Of a stretch of DNA of 64,000 bases, positions 26,775 to 35,417 are shown in pieces. Under the pieces are notes generated by a model, which was given only the letters and a program-made list of their open reading frames with translations, did not search any database and had not been told where the DNA came from. Each line of letters starts with the position of its first letter. Position 1 is the stretch's first letter. Source of the DNA: JBEKTY01 sp049515555 (GTDB taxonomy: Bacteria; Planctomycetota; Planctomycetia; Pirellulales; Thermoguttaceae); assembly GCA_049515555.1 (NCBI GenBank), contig JBEKTY010000013.1, positions 1 to 64,000 on the forward strand, read 5' to 3'. Made by a program: the position numbers and the translations under genes.

Positions 26775-28115
26775 CTACAACGTCCACGGGCTGCGCATCG
26801 GCCGCCGCAGCATGCTGTTGGCCACCTCGTCGCCGACGAAGCGCTCCGCGGTCCAGTCCCAAGTCAGCTTGCGGCCCAGCCGCGTGGCGATGTCGGCGAT
26901 GATCGTGGTCAGCGTGGCGCGGAAGCCGGCGTCCACGTCGGCCACCGGGTCGCGGCGGGTGCGGATGCACTCCAGGAAGTTGGCATGATGCCCGCGCGAC
27001 TCGTACAGGTGCTCGTCCTCGGGCTTCAGCGCCAACCGCAGCAGCGCGGCGGGCTCGGCCTTGATCCCGCCGCGGACCACGTGTACCCAACCCTGGTCGC
27101 CGATGAATCGCACGCCGTGCGGCTGCCGGCCGTCGTCGCTGAAGATCATCCGCAGGCCGCCCTCGGCGACGATCTCCACGCGCCACGAGGTGGACGTGTT
27201 GCCCAGCCCCTCGCTGGGAATCACCGCCGTGCCTTCGACTTCGACGCGTCCGGTGTGGAAGGCGGGCGCGCCCCACAAGGCGCTGTCGATGTGGTGCACG
27301 CCCCACGAGCCGATCCAGCCGATGCAATAGTCGTAGATGAAGTACCAGTTGAAGCTGCACTTCAGGCTGTTGTACGGTTTGTAGGGGGCGGGGCCCAGCC
27401 ACATCTCGTAGTCCAGGCCCGGCGGCACGGGGGCCGGCGCGGCCAGACCCAGGCCGCTCCCGCCGGGCACCGCCACCTGCACCGTGTGCAGCTTGCCCAG
27501 GTAGCCGTTGATCGCCAACTCCGCGGCGAAGCGAAAGTTGCGGTCGGAACGCTGCTGCGTGCCGAGCTGATACACCCGGGCGTGCCGCCGCACCGTCTCG
27601 CGCACGGCCTGGCTCTCGTAGGCCGTCAGGGTCATCGCCTTCTCGCAGTAGACGTCCTTGCGGTGCCGCATGGCCCACACGGCGTGCAGGGCGTGCCAGA
27701 ACTCGGGCGAGGCGATGATCACGGCGTCGATGTCGTCGCGGGTCACCAGGTCGCGGAAGTCGCTGTAGTCGGCACAGCCCTTGTAGGTTCCCTTGCCGAT
27801 CTCGGCGGCGTAGCGCTCGTCGGCCCGTTTCTTGTTCGCCTCGCGCTTGGATTGGAACGGGTCGCAGACGGCCATGACCTGCACCGCGGGGTCGCCCACC
27901 ATGGCCCCCACGTGGCCGCTGCCCTGGCCGCCCACCCCGATGTGACCGATGCGGATACGCTCGTTGGCCGCCGTGCGGCCGTTCATGCCCAGCACCGAGC
28001 CGGGCACGAAGCACGGCGCCGCCACGGCCGCCGCGCCGGCCAGAAACCCGCGCCGCGACAGCCCCTTGGGCCCCGTGCCGGGCAGACTGTTGTGCCCTGG
28101 GATACGCTGCAACAT
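26775..28115 (-). CDS. Tat-exported Gfo/Idh/MocA-family oxidoreductase
   Basis: 446 residues. The N-terminus has a twin-arginine signal: SRRGFLAG at residues 20-27 followed by a hydrophobic Ala-rich stretch to about residue 45. Residues 53-175 are the NAD(P)-binding Rossmann domain with GHIGVGGQGSGH and the family motif CEKAMTL, whose Lys is the usual catalytic or substrate-orienting residue. The C-terminal half is the Gfo/Idh alpha/beta domain with GVHHIDSALW, containing the conserved His-His-x-Asp. Cofactor is bound in the cytoplasm before Tat export. Such enzymes are abundant in planctomycetes and oxidise sugars, inositols or sugar derivatives; the substrate is unknown. GAGAGG lies 7 bases before the ATG. 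Confidence 0.88.
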   Translation of the reverse strand: MLQRIPGHNSLPGTGPKGLSRRGFLAGAAAVAAPCFVPGSVLGMNGRTAANERIRIGHIGVGGQGSGHVGAMVGDPAVQVMAVCDPFQSKREANKKRADERYAAEIGKGTYKGCADYSDFRDLVTRDDIDAVIIASPEFWHALHAVWAMRHRKDVYCEKAMTLTAYESQAVRETVRRHARVYQLGTQQRSDRNFRFAAELAINGYLGKLHTVQVAVPGGSGLGLAAPAPVPPGLDYEMWLGPAPYKPYNSLKCSFNWYFIYDYCIGWIGSWGVHHIDSALWGAPAFHTGRVEVEGTAVIPSEGLGNTSTSWRVEIVAEGGLRMIFSDDGRQPHGVRFIGDQGWVHVVRGGIKAEPAALLRLALKPEDEHLYESRGHHANFLECIRTRRDPVADVDAGFRATLTTIIADIATRLGRKLTWDWTAERFVGDEVANSMLRRPMRSPWTL

Positions 28116-28138
28116 GTTCGGCCTCTCTTTCGCTTGGA

Positions 28139-28217
28139 GGGAAAAAGGGGACAGGCACCATTTGCCGGAACGGCCCGGAGGGTGCTTCGCACAAATGGTG
28201 CCTGTCCCCTTTTTCCC
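28139..28217. repeat. Inverted repeat, family C, copy 1 (GGGACAGGCACCATTT)
   Basis: 79 bases: gggaaaaaggggacaggcac at the left and the complement ending gtgcctgtccccttttt at the right, with a short central spacer containing a second small palindrome. It lies 23 bases upstream of the start of the Gfo/Idh gene, between it and the divergent DUF1080 gene. Related gggactgtccc elements are at 39919, 44906 and 63846. Confidence 0.95.
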
Positions 28218-28427
28218 ACCGCAGGGTCATTTAGCCTACCAGGATAAACCGCCGCCGGCGGGAAGGCAACTCGGTGGCGGGAGAGTTGCTTCTCGATTGC
28301 GCCCGGATATTAGTGTACAATTGCCGCCGGCAGACTAAAATGCAAGGTGCGGTTTCCACCCACAGGGGTTGTAGAGAATCGCCGGGCCAACAGCCCTGGC
28401 ACAACTTAACAACGGAGGGATGATTCG

Positions 28428-29477
28428 ATGGGTAGCCTGCGCAACACGTTCTTGGTCATTCTGGCGATCGCATCACTCGTGGCCGTCGGCGCTGTCGGCC
28501 GGGGCGCGGCTTGTGCCGCCGCCTTGGCAGAGGCCGACGTGCAGGGCCTGTACGAGGGGTCGGGCAAAGACGCCGCCGGCGAGTTTCGCATCGAGGCCCG
28601 CGTCGTGGCACAGGGCAGCGGCAACTACAATGTCTTCGTGCGCCAGTGCCGCGACGACGGCAAGATCAGCCGGGCGGAATTGACGGGCAAGACCGCCGCT
28701 GACGCCGTGACCCTCGCGGGCCGTGCCGCCGCCGCGGCCTGGAAGGGCACGTATGCCGCCGGCACCATTCGCGGCGAGTGCGGCCCCAACGGCACGTTCG
28801 AGCTCCGCCGCGTCGAGCGCAAGTCGCCCACGCTCGGCAAGGCGCCGCCCCAGGGCGCCATCATATTGCTCGACGGAAAAGACTTCTCCCGCGTGGTGCG
28901 GGTCAACGGGGCCGACATCCGCCCGGGCAAGGAGGCCATCGGCAAGGACGGTTCCATCCAGGTCCCGCAGGGCGGAATGAACTCCAGACCGATGTTCACC
29001 GGCAGTCTCGATCTGCACGTCGAGTTCCTGATCCCCTTCATGCCCTCGGCGCACGGCCAGGGACGCGGCAACAGCGGCGTCTATCTGCCCAACGGCGACG
29101 AGATCCAGGTGTTGGACTCCTTCGGCGAGCCGACCTATCGGGGCGGCGGTTGCGGCGGCGTCTACGCCTACGAGGACCCCGACGCGATGGAGATCATCGA
29201 CAGTCTCAAGGAGAAACACGTGCCGGAGTGCAACTTCACGCTGGCCTCCGCCCCGCCCCTGCAATGGCAGACGTACGACATCGAGTACCGCGTCGAAACG
29301 AAGGACGGCAAGCTGGCCGCCAAGCCTCGCGTTACCGTCTACCACAACGGCATCAAGATCCACGAAAATTACGAGACCCACGGCGGCAACGTCGGCCAAC
29401 CGCCCAAGGGCAGGCTGCATTTCCAGGACCACGGCAACCCGGTCCGCTTCCGCAATATCTGGGTCGTGCCCAGGTAG
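28428..29477 (+). CDS. Exported DUF1080 (3-keto-disaccharide hydrolase-like) protein
   Basis: 349 residues, ATG at 28428 preceded by GGAGGG. Residues 1-33 are a signal peptide. Residues 35-125 form a small beta domain of the kind found before DUF1080 in planctomycete proteins (AEADVQGLYEGSG, GTFELRRVERKSPTLG). Residues about 135-348 are DUF1080, a concanavalin-like fold: GAIILLDGKDFS at its start, GNSGVYLPNGDEIQVLDSFG in the middle and GRLHFQDHGNPVRFRNIWV at its end. The family has members active on 3-keto-glycosides; others may only bind glycans. It is followed after 16 bases by the GH51 gene, so the two are probably expressed together in polysaccharide use. Confidence 0.88.
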   Translation: MGSLRNTFLVILAIASLVAVGAVGRGAACAAALAEADVQGLYEGSGKDAAGEFRIEARVVAQGSGNYNVFVRQCRDDGKISRAELTGKTAADAVTLAGRAAAAAWKGTYAAGTIRGECGPNGTFELRRVERKSPTLGKAPPQGAIILLDGKDFSRVVRVNGADIRPGKEAIGKDGSIQVPQGGMNSRPMFTGSLDLHVEFLIPFMPSAHGQGRGNSGVYLPNGDEIQVLDSFGEPTYRGGGCGGVYAYEDPDAMEIIDSLKEKHVPECNFTLASAPPLQWQTYDIEYRVETKDGKLAAKPRVTVYHNGIKIHENYETHGGNVGQPPKGRLHFQDHGNPVRFRNIWVVPR

Positions 29478-29493
29478 CTGAGAGGACAGGATC

Positions 29494-31383
29494 ATGTGGA
29501 AAGCCGTCTGCGTCGCCCTCGTCTTCAACATGGCATTGATTGTGGCGCAGCCGCTTGCGGCCGACGGGCCGGCAACCCTCACGGTCACCCGCGAGCGTCT
29601 CTGCCCAGGGAGCATCAGCCCCTATCAGTGCGGTCAGTTCATCGAGTATCTCTGTGCGCTGACGCCCTCGATGTTCGCCGAGAAGGTTTTCGACGGCAGC
29701 TTCGAGGGCGTGCCCCCCTATGGCGTCGTCTTTCGCAGCCAGACCGACCGTCTCGAACAGCCTTGGTACCCCGACGGCGCCGTACACCGGGGCGAGTTCG
29801 TGCTCGATCCGGGCAATCCCTTTAACGGCAAAGTCTCCCAGCGCATTCGGCAGAAGAGCGGCGATCCCTGCACGTTGGGGATTTCTCAGGGCGGCAAGTT
29901 CGTCCAGGCGGGCGAGGCCCTGCGGTGTGTGCTGTACCTCCGCGCCGAGCAGGTGAGTCATCCGGTTCGCGTGGCGCTGTGGGGCCATGGCCGGACCTAC
30001 GCCTCGGCCGAATTCAGGCCCACCCAGCGCTGGCAGCGCTATGCGGCGACCCTCACCCCCACGGAGACCGACAACCAGGCCACGCTTACCATCTCGTTTT
30101 GCGGGCCCGGCGCGCTGTGGATCGACCAGGTTTCAGTCATGCCCGTCAGCACCGTCCACGGTTGGCGCACCGACGTGGCCGAAACGCTCAAGGCGTTGCG
30201 GCCGGGAATCATTCGCTTTGGCGGCAGCACTACGGAGGGCTTCGACTGGACTGCCACCATCGGCGACCCGGCCCGCCGCGTCCCCTTCACCACCTGCTGG
30301 GGCGGCCTGGAACCCGGCAATGCCGGCATCGAGGAGTTCGTGCAGCTTTGCCAATCGGTCCAGGCCGAGCCGCTCATCTGCGTGCGATTCAGCGGCAAGA
30401 AGCCCAAGGATGCGGCAGACGAGGTCGAGTACTTCAACGGCCCGGCCGCGTCGCCCATGGGCAAGCTCCGGGCCGCCAACGGACATGCCCAGCCCTATCG
30501 CGTGAAGTACTGGCAGATCGGCAACGAGTTGGGCGATGAGACCTATCAGAAAGGTCTGGCCGAGTTCTGCCAGGCCATGAAGGCCGTGGATCCGAACGTC
30601 AAGCTCATGGCATCGTTCCCCTCGCCGGGCTTGCTCGACCGCGCCGGGCAGTACCTCGATTACATCTGCCCGCACCACTATGGTTGCCATAACCTCCGGG
30701 CGATGGAAGCCAGCGTCGAGGAGTGCCGCAAGATGATCGCCGCACACGCCCCGGGCCGCGACATCCGCCTGGGAATCACCGAGTGGAACACGACGGCCGG
30801 CGACTTCGGCCTGGGCCGTGCCATGCTCTGGACGCTCGATAATGCCCTGGCCTGCAGCCGCTACCACAATCTCATGCACCGCCATTGCGACCTGGTCGAG
30901 ATCGCCAACCGCAGCAACCTGACTGATAGCTTCTGCAGCGGCATCATTCAGACCGACAACAGCAGCCTGTACAAGACGCCCACCTACTATGCGCAGCAGT
31001 TGTACGCCCTCCACGCGGGCCGCTACCCGCTCAGGATCCAAGGCGGTGCCGTCGAGGGCGATCCTGCGCTGGATGTAAGCGCAACGCTTTCGGCCGACGG
31101 GAAGCGCGTGGCCCTCTTCGCCGTCAATCCGACCGGCCAGGTCCAAGGGCGGACCATCGACCTTGCCCCGCTGGCGCCGCCCGCCGGCGATGTCGGTGTG
31201 TGGACGCTGGCCGATACCGAAAAGGCCAGCCAGCGCGACGCAGCAAACTCGTGGCATGAGCCGGACCGCATCCGCACTCAGCCCGGCAAAGCGAGCCTGG
31301 CCCACGGCCAGATCGTCTACGAGTTTCCCGCCCTTTCGCTGACCGTGCTGGAAATCCAATGCGGCGATTCCACTGCGCGATAG
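29494..31383 (+). CDS. Exported GH51-type alpha-L-arabinofuranosidase
   Basis: 629 residues with a signal peptide (residues 1-23). A carbohydrate-binding-like beta domain occupies residues about 100-215 (PFNGKVSQRI, LWIDQVSVMP). The catalytic TIM barrel follows. The putative acid/base is Glu345 in GNELGDE and the nucleophile Glu430 in ITEWN; GGSTTEGFDW is the equivalent of the family's GGN segment. The C-terminal domain is a beta sandwich (ALFAVNPTGQVQGRTIDL). It would release arabinose from arabinan or arabinoxylan side chains. The gene is flanked by DUF1080 and a damaged GH127 gene, which is also an arabinofuranosidase family, so the locus looks built for arabinose-containing glycans. Signals for export imply action outside the cytoplasm. 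Confidence 0.85.
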   Translation: MWKAVCVALVFNMALIVAQPLAADGPATLTVTRERLCPGSISPYQCGQFIEYLCALTPSMFAEKVFDGSFEGVPPYGVVFRSQTDRLEQPWYPDGAVHRGEFVLDPGNPFNGKVSQRIRQKSGDPCTLGISQGGKFVQAGEALRCVLYLRAEQVSHPVRVALWGHGRTYASAEFRPTQRWQRYAATLTPTETDNQATLTISFCGPGALWIDQVSVMPVSTVHGWRTDVAETLKALRPGIIRFGGSTTEGFDWTATIGDPARRVPFTTCWGGLEPGNAGIEEFVQLCQSVQAEPLICVRFSGKKPKDAADEVEYFNGPAASPMGKLRAANGHAQPYRVKYWQIGNELGDETYQKGLAEFCQAMKAVDPNVKLMASFPSPGLLDRAGQYLDYICPHHYGCHNLRAMEASVEECRKMIAAHAPGRDIRLGITEWNTTAGDFGLGRAMLWTLDNALACSRYHNLMHRHCDLVEIANRSNLTDSFCSGIIQTDNSSLYKTPTYYAQQLYALHAGRYPLRIQGGAVEGDPALDVSATLSADGKRVALFAVNPTGQVQGRTIDLAPLAPPAGDVGVWTLADTEKASQRDAANSWHEPDRIRTQPGKASLAHGQIVYEFPALSLTVLEIQCGDSTAR

Positions 31384-31407
31384 CCGAACCCTGCTGAGGA
31401 GATCGAC

Positions 31408-32465
31408 ATGCAAAGCCGATGGTTAAGCCTTGTCGCCGGCAGCCTTTTGATCGCGCTCCTGCCGCTGCTGCCCGGCCTGGCGGCCGATTCGGCAGCCACG
31501 CGCGTCAGGGAGAGCAAGGAGAAGGTGGCGCCGCTGGTGACGCTCCGGGCGGAACCGTTCCGCCTCGAGGACGTGCGACTGCTGGACGGCCTGTTCAAGC
31601 ACGCCATGGAGCTCGACCGCAAGTACCTGTTGTCGCTGGAGGCCGACCGGCTGCTGCACGTGTTTCGCCTCCGCGCCGGAGTGCCTTCTACGGCCAAGCC
31701 CTATGGCGGGTGGATGGCGCCGGACCATGTCTCGCGGGGCCTGGTCTTCGATCCGAAATGCCGGAAGGAGTATTGCTCGCCCGAGGACAGCTTCTGGTGC
31801 TGCACGGGCACGGGGGTCGAGAATCATGCCAAGTACGGCGACAGCATCTACTTTCGCCAAGGGGCGACGGGGCTCTACGTGAACCTGTTCATCGCCTCGG
31901 AGCTGAGTTGGCAGGCCAAGGGCCTCACGCTTCGTCAAGAGACGAAGTACCCCCAGGAGGGCCGCACCCGGCTGAGCTTCACTTGTGCCAAGCCCGTCGA
32001 GCTGACGCTTCATATCCGACACCCCTATTGGGCCGTTTCGGGCTTCAGGATTCACATCAACGGCGTGGAACAGCCGCTTCAGAACGAGCCGGGCAGCTAC
32101 GCCACCGCGGCACGGGAGTGGAGCAGCGGTGATACGGTGGAAGTTGCCATGCCTTTCACGCTGCGTACGGAGGCTTTTCGCGACAATCCGCGGCGGGTTG
32201 CCTTCCTTCGCGGTCCGCTGGTGCTCTGTGCCGGCACCAAGGGGCCGGTGGCGGTGCTCCTTGCCCTGCCGTCGCAGCCGAAGAAGGGCGGATCGTTGAT
32301 AGTCTGAAGCCTGTGCCCGGCAAGCCATCTACCTTCACCGGAAGGCCGCAAGTGCTGCGCATCTCGAAGGGGCTCAACGCTCCGGACGTGACGCTTGAAC
32401 CGCTCTACCGTATGCACGGGGACCGGAGCTACACCGTCTACTGGGACGTGACGAAGCCGAACTGA
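31408..32465 (+). pseudogene. GH127 (beta-L-arabinofuranosidase) remnant with a large internal deletion and a frameshift
   Basis: The first 299-codon frame (31408-32307) starts with a signal peptide and the typical GH127 N-terminus (FRLEDVRLLDGLFKHAMELDRKYLLSLEAD, AGVPSTAKPYGGW). Right after that, at residue about 102-113, it jumps to the end of the catalytic domain, CSPEDSFWCCTGTGVENHAKYGDSIYF, with the paired cysteines at 131-132. Around 300 residues of the barrel, with the zinc-binding Glu-x-Cys, are gone. Near 32270-32285 the frame shifts by one base: SLIV then stop in the first frame, while IVDSLKPVPGKPSTFTG continues in another frame to 32465, ending RSYTVYWDVTKPN, the normal family end. 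Full members have about 600-700 residues. It cannot be active. Confidence 0.85.
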
Positions 32466-32472
32466 CGTGCAC

Positions 32473-33177
32473 CTACAGTGCGCAGCACCGCACGGGCCGC
32501 TTTGCGGCCGGCGAAAGCTGTCCGTGTTGCTCTGCCAGCAAGTCTTCGAGCATGCAATGCATGTCGGTCACCGCCTCCAGCACGCCCTGGATCAGCGACC
32601 CGGCCTTGGAATCCAGGCAGTCCGTGTGCCGCTCGACCAGGGCCTGGCAAGCCTGCGCCACGGCGGACAGCGGCCGGCGCACGTCTCGCGACAGGACCTG
32701 CACCAGGAGCTCGGTGCCTTGCACCAGTCGCTCCTGCTCCCGGGCCTGCCGCGTGTTGGCTTCCAGCAGTAGCTCGTGCCGCGCCAGCAGGTCCTTGTGC
32801 TCCAGCGCCTTGCAGATCAACACGGCCAGGTGCGCCTCGTTGCAGGGCTTGCTCAGGAAATTCGACACGCCGCCCTCGTTGATGGCCCGGGCCAAAGTCG
32901 CCGTGTCGGCATAGCCGCTCAACAGGATGCGGACGATCTCGGGACGGTTGCCGGCGACCCAGGCGAACAAGTCCGTGCCCGACATGCCGGGCATCCGCTC
33001 GTCGGCCACGACGACGTCCACGCCGCAGCGCATCAACAGGCTGACCGCCTCTTCGCCCGAGCGGGCCGTGTAAAGCTGATAGGGCTGCTTCTGCAGCATC
33101 CGCGCCAGGCAATGCAAGACCTCCGTGTCGTCGTCGACCAGCAGCACGGTGTGCGTGGGAAGGTTGGGACTGCTCAT
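32473..33177 (-). CDS. Response regulator with a HisKA-like C-terminal helix pair lacking the histidine
   Basis: 234 residues. Residues 10-125 are a receiver with all key positions: Asp15/Asp16, phosphoacceptor Asp59 (VVVADERMPG), Ser87 and Lys110 (NFLSKP). Residues 130-160 form a coiled coil. Residues 162-222 resemble the HisKA dimerisation domain, LSRDVRRPLSAVAQ, but the phosphorylated His of the SHELRTPL box is replaced by Arg164. There is no ATPase or DNA-binding domain. It may sequester a phosphoryl group or bind a histidine kinase as a dimer. AGGTG precedes the ATG. It runs opposite to the GH127 remnant and divergently from the NtrC-like gene next door; a partner kinase is not in the window. 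Confidence 0.8.
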   Translation of the reverse strand: MSSPNLPTHTVLLVDDDTEVLHCLARMLQKQPYQLYTARSGEEAVSLLMRCGVDVVVADERMPGMSGTDLFAWVAGNRPEIVRILLSGYADTATLARAINEGGVSNFLSKPCNEAHLAVLICKALEHKDLLARHELLLEANTRQAREQERLVQGTELLVQVLSRDVRRPLSAVAQACQALVERHTDCLDSKAGSLIQGVLEAVTDMHCMLEDLLAEQHGQLSPAAKRPVRCCAL

Positions 33178-33724
33178 GTGGCACCTGATTTACGAAGGCA
33201 TGAAGGCTCCCACAAATGAAATGTAACTCACGCGGCGTGGCCGGCGGCGGAATCGCGGCGGCCCGGCGCGCGGTCGCGCCGATCGTGGCCGGGGCGCCCC
33301 CCGCCGCGTCTCAGGCGCGCGTGGGCCGCTGTGACCGGGCGTCGCAGGCCAGCCGGAGTTTTCCGGCCCTGTCAACCTTGCCGGCCGGGCACGCCGATAA
33401 CAGTGGCGCGCCGCGTGCCACTGCTGGCTTGTCCAGCAGTGTGAGCAGCACCGCCGGACAAGCCGGCAGTGGCGCCGGCGCGGCATCCGGCGCTTAGCGC
33501 GACCGCCGGTCGCACGTGTGACGCGCGGCCGCGACCCGGCGTCGCGCGCCCCGCACCAAACAAGGCTTTAGCCACGATTCTTGCCCTGGCCGGCCGGCGC
33601 CGTGGGCAGCTATAATTCCGCCCGCTTTGAAATGATGCGAACCGCAACGGCAGGAAAAGGGGTCGGATCATTCCTGGCCGCGAACAAGACAATTCCGCCG
33701 GGCGCAATTCGGGAGACGATTGTC
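33178..33724. other. 547-base gap upstream of the NtrC-like gene
   Basis: GC-extreme sequence rich in cgcgcc and gcgcgg words, without a credible gene. A degenerate family B inverted repeat occupies 33405-33482. A perfect TATAAT at 33611-33616 lies 108 bases before the regulator start, but no -35 box at 16-18 bases is present, so it is at best part of a promoter. Confidence 0.6.
33405..33482. repeat. Inverted repeat, family B, degenerate copy
   Basis: Contains gtgccactgctggcttgtcc followed by agcagtg, and at the right cggacaagccggcagtggcg, an altered complement. The family consensus is seen at 35257, 36059, 45318 and 46473. Confidence 0.8.
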
Positions 33725-35176
33725 ATGGAAGCCTCGCACGTGCTTGTCGTTCACAACGAGCCCGCCCTGCGCCGCCTGGTGGCCGAGGCGCTGGGCCATG
33801 ACGGCCTGCGGGTGTCGGCCGCCGCCAGCGGCGCCGAGGGCTTGTCGATCTTGAAACGCGAGCGGGTCCACGTGCTCGTGGCGAGCCTGGGCACGCTGGA
33901 CATGGGTTACGAGCTGGTCCGCCAGGCGGCCACCATCCATCCGCTGCTGGCGGTGGTGCTGTTGGTCGACCCCGCGCGGCGCGAGCCTGCGCCGCCGCGC
34001 GCCACACCCGGGCCGGTGTACTACCTGTCGCTGCCCGTCACGCGGGATTCGTTGCGGGCGGCCATTCGCGGGGCGCTGGCGCGGCAGATGCCGCGGCCAG
34101 AGGGCCGGCCCGCCGGCGGCGCGCCGGTCGGGGCGGCCGGCAACGGCGCCGGCCAGCCCATCGTCGCCGCCAGTCCGGCCATGCGCGAGATCCTCACACT
34201 GGTCGAGCGCTGCGCGCCGACCGACGCCCCGGTCCTGATCTACGGCGAGCCCGACACGGGCAAGGAGCTGATCGCCCGCGAGATCCATCGCCGCAGCTGG
34301 CGGGCCGGCGGGCCGCTGGTCCGCGTGGCCTGCGAGGCGATCTGCGAATCCGACCTGGCCGAAGCCCTGGCCGGCGGCCGGCCCGACGCGGACCGCGCCG
34401 CGGGCGCGCCCCGCACGCTGCTGGAGCAGGCCCGCGAAGGCACCCTGCTGCTGAAAGACGTGGCCGCCTTGCCGCGCTGGGCCCAAGCCCGGCTGCTGGA
34501 CGGAATTCAGCAGGAGCCGCGGCGCCGCGCCGACGCCGCCGGCCACGCCGCGGCCGGCGTGCGGCTGATCGCCTCCAGCACAACCGACCTGCATACCGGC
34601 GCCGCACAGCGCGTCGTCGTGCCCAGCCTGTATCATTACCTGGCCGTAGTCGAGATCCACGTGCCGCCGCTGCGGCACCGCGGGCAAGACATCCGGCCGC
34701 TGGCCGAGCACTATACCGCCGCCGCCAACGCCATGCGTACCCGCGACGGCAGCCGCAACCCCTGCCGCTTGAGCGAAGACGCCTTTCAGTGCCTGCTGGA
34801 GTACGATTGGCCGGGCAACATCCTGCAACTGGCCAGCGTGGTAACGCATGCCGTGCTGCTGGCCGACGAGGAGGAGATCACGCGGGCCAGATTCGCCGCC
34901 TCGCTGGGCGAGCTGGGCCCGCGCGACGACGCCGAGACGATCTCGGTGCCGCTGGCCGGCGGCCTGAAGCAGATCGAGCGCCGCGTGATCGAGGCCGTGA
35001 TCGATCGCTGCCGGGGCAACAAGGCGGCGGCCGCGCGGGCCCTGGGCCTGCACCGGCGGACCCTGTATCGCCTGTTGCAGGATCACCGCTCGGCCAAGAA
35101 GGGCAGCCCCCCATTGCCGCTCATTTTCAGTCCCGGTGTCGGCCCCATGCAGGCCGCCGCGGTCGGGCCGGCATAG
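33725..35176 (+). CDS. Degenerate NtrC-family regulator (AAA plus Fis-type HTH)
   Basis: 483 residues from the ATG at 33725 (GGGAG upstream). Residues 1-120 have a receiver fold without its active site: Asn11-Glu12 for the acidic pair, Ser54 near the phosphoacceptor position, and LSLPV where Lys is expected (Leu103). Residues 145-385 are a sigma54-activator-type AAA domain. Walker A GEPDTGKE (174-181) is intact. The GAFTGA loop that touches sigma54 is missing (the region reads ALAGGRPDADRAAGAPRT), Walker B DE has become Lys244-Asp245, and the arginine finger segment is altered (VVPSLYHYLAV). Residues 445-470 are a good Fis-type helix-turn-helix (NKAAAARALGLHRRTLYRLL). It should bind DNA but not hydrolyse ATP or activate sigma54. 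Next genes on the strand are the gas vesicle cluster, which it may regulate; that is inference from position. Confidence 0.8.
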   Translation: MEASHVLVVHNEPALRRLVAEALGHDGLRVSAAASGAEGLSILKRERVHVLVASLGTLDMGYELVRQAATIHPLLAVVLLVDPARREPAPPRATPGPVYYLSLPVTRDSLRAAIRGALARQMPRPEGRPAGGAPVGAAGNGAGQPIVAASPAMREILTLVERCAPTDAPVLIYGEPDTGKELIAREIHRRSWRAGGPLVRVACEAICESDLAEALAGGRPDADRAAGAPRTLLEQAREGTLLLKDVAALPRWAQARLLDGIQQEPRRRADAAGHAAAGVRLIASSTTDLHTGAAQRVVVPSLYHYLAVVEIHVPPLRHRGQDIRPLAEHYTAAANAMRTRDGSRNPCRLSEDAFQCLLEYDWPGNILQLASVVTHAVLLADEEEITRARFAASLGELGPRDDAETISVPLAGGLKQIERRVIEAVIDRCRGNKAAAARALGLHRRTLYRLLQDHRSAKKGSPPLPLIFSPGVGPMQAAAVGPA

Positions 35177-35256
35177 CGGCCCAAGACGGCCGTCGTAGGA
35201 TGGTGATAACTCGGCCGCGCCCGGCGGAATCCGAATTCCCCGTTCCTGTGCCAGGC

Positions 35257-35327
35257 GCCGGGTGCCACTGCTGGCTTGTCCAGCAGTGCCTCTCACACTG
35301 CTGGACAAGCCAGCAGTGGCACCCGGC
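35257..35327. repeat. Inverted repeat, family B, copy 1 (GTGCCACTGCTGGCTTGTCC)
   Basis: A 71-base palindrome: gccgggtgccactgctggct at the left and its complement at the right; each half also contains the small palindrome ctgctgg-cttgtcc-agcag. It lies in the 241-base gap between the NtrC-like gene and the next gene. Confidence 0.95.
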
Positions 35328-35417
35328 GTGGCCGTGCTGCCCTGGCCCGGTTGCCGCCCGGAGCGGCGCGAGATATGCTTTCTGTGAAGCCCGGCGCGGC
35401 GAGATGGCCCGACCACC

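Noticed and set aside
33611..33616. TATAAT upstream of the NtrC-like gene
   Set aside because: Nearest TTG-type hexamer is 24 bases away; it is kept only as a remark.
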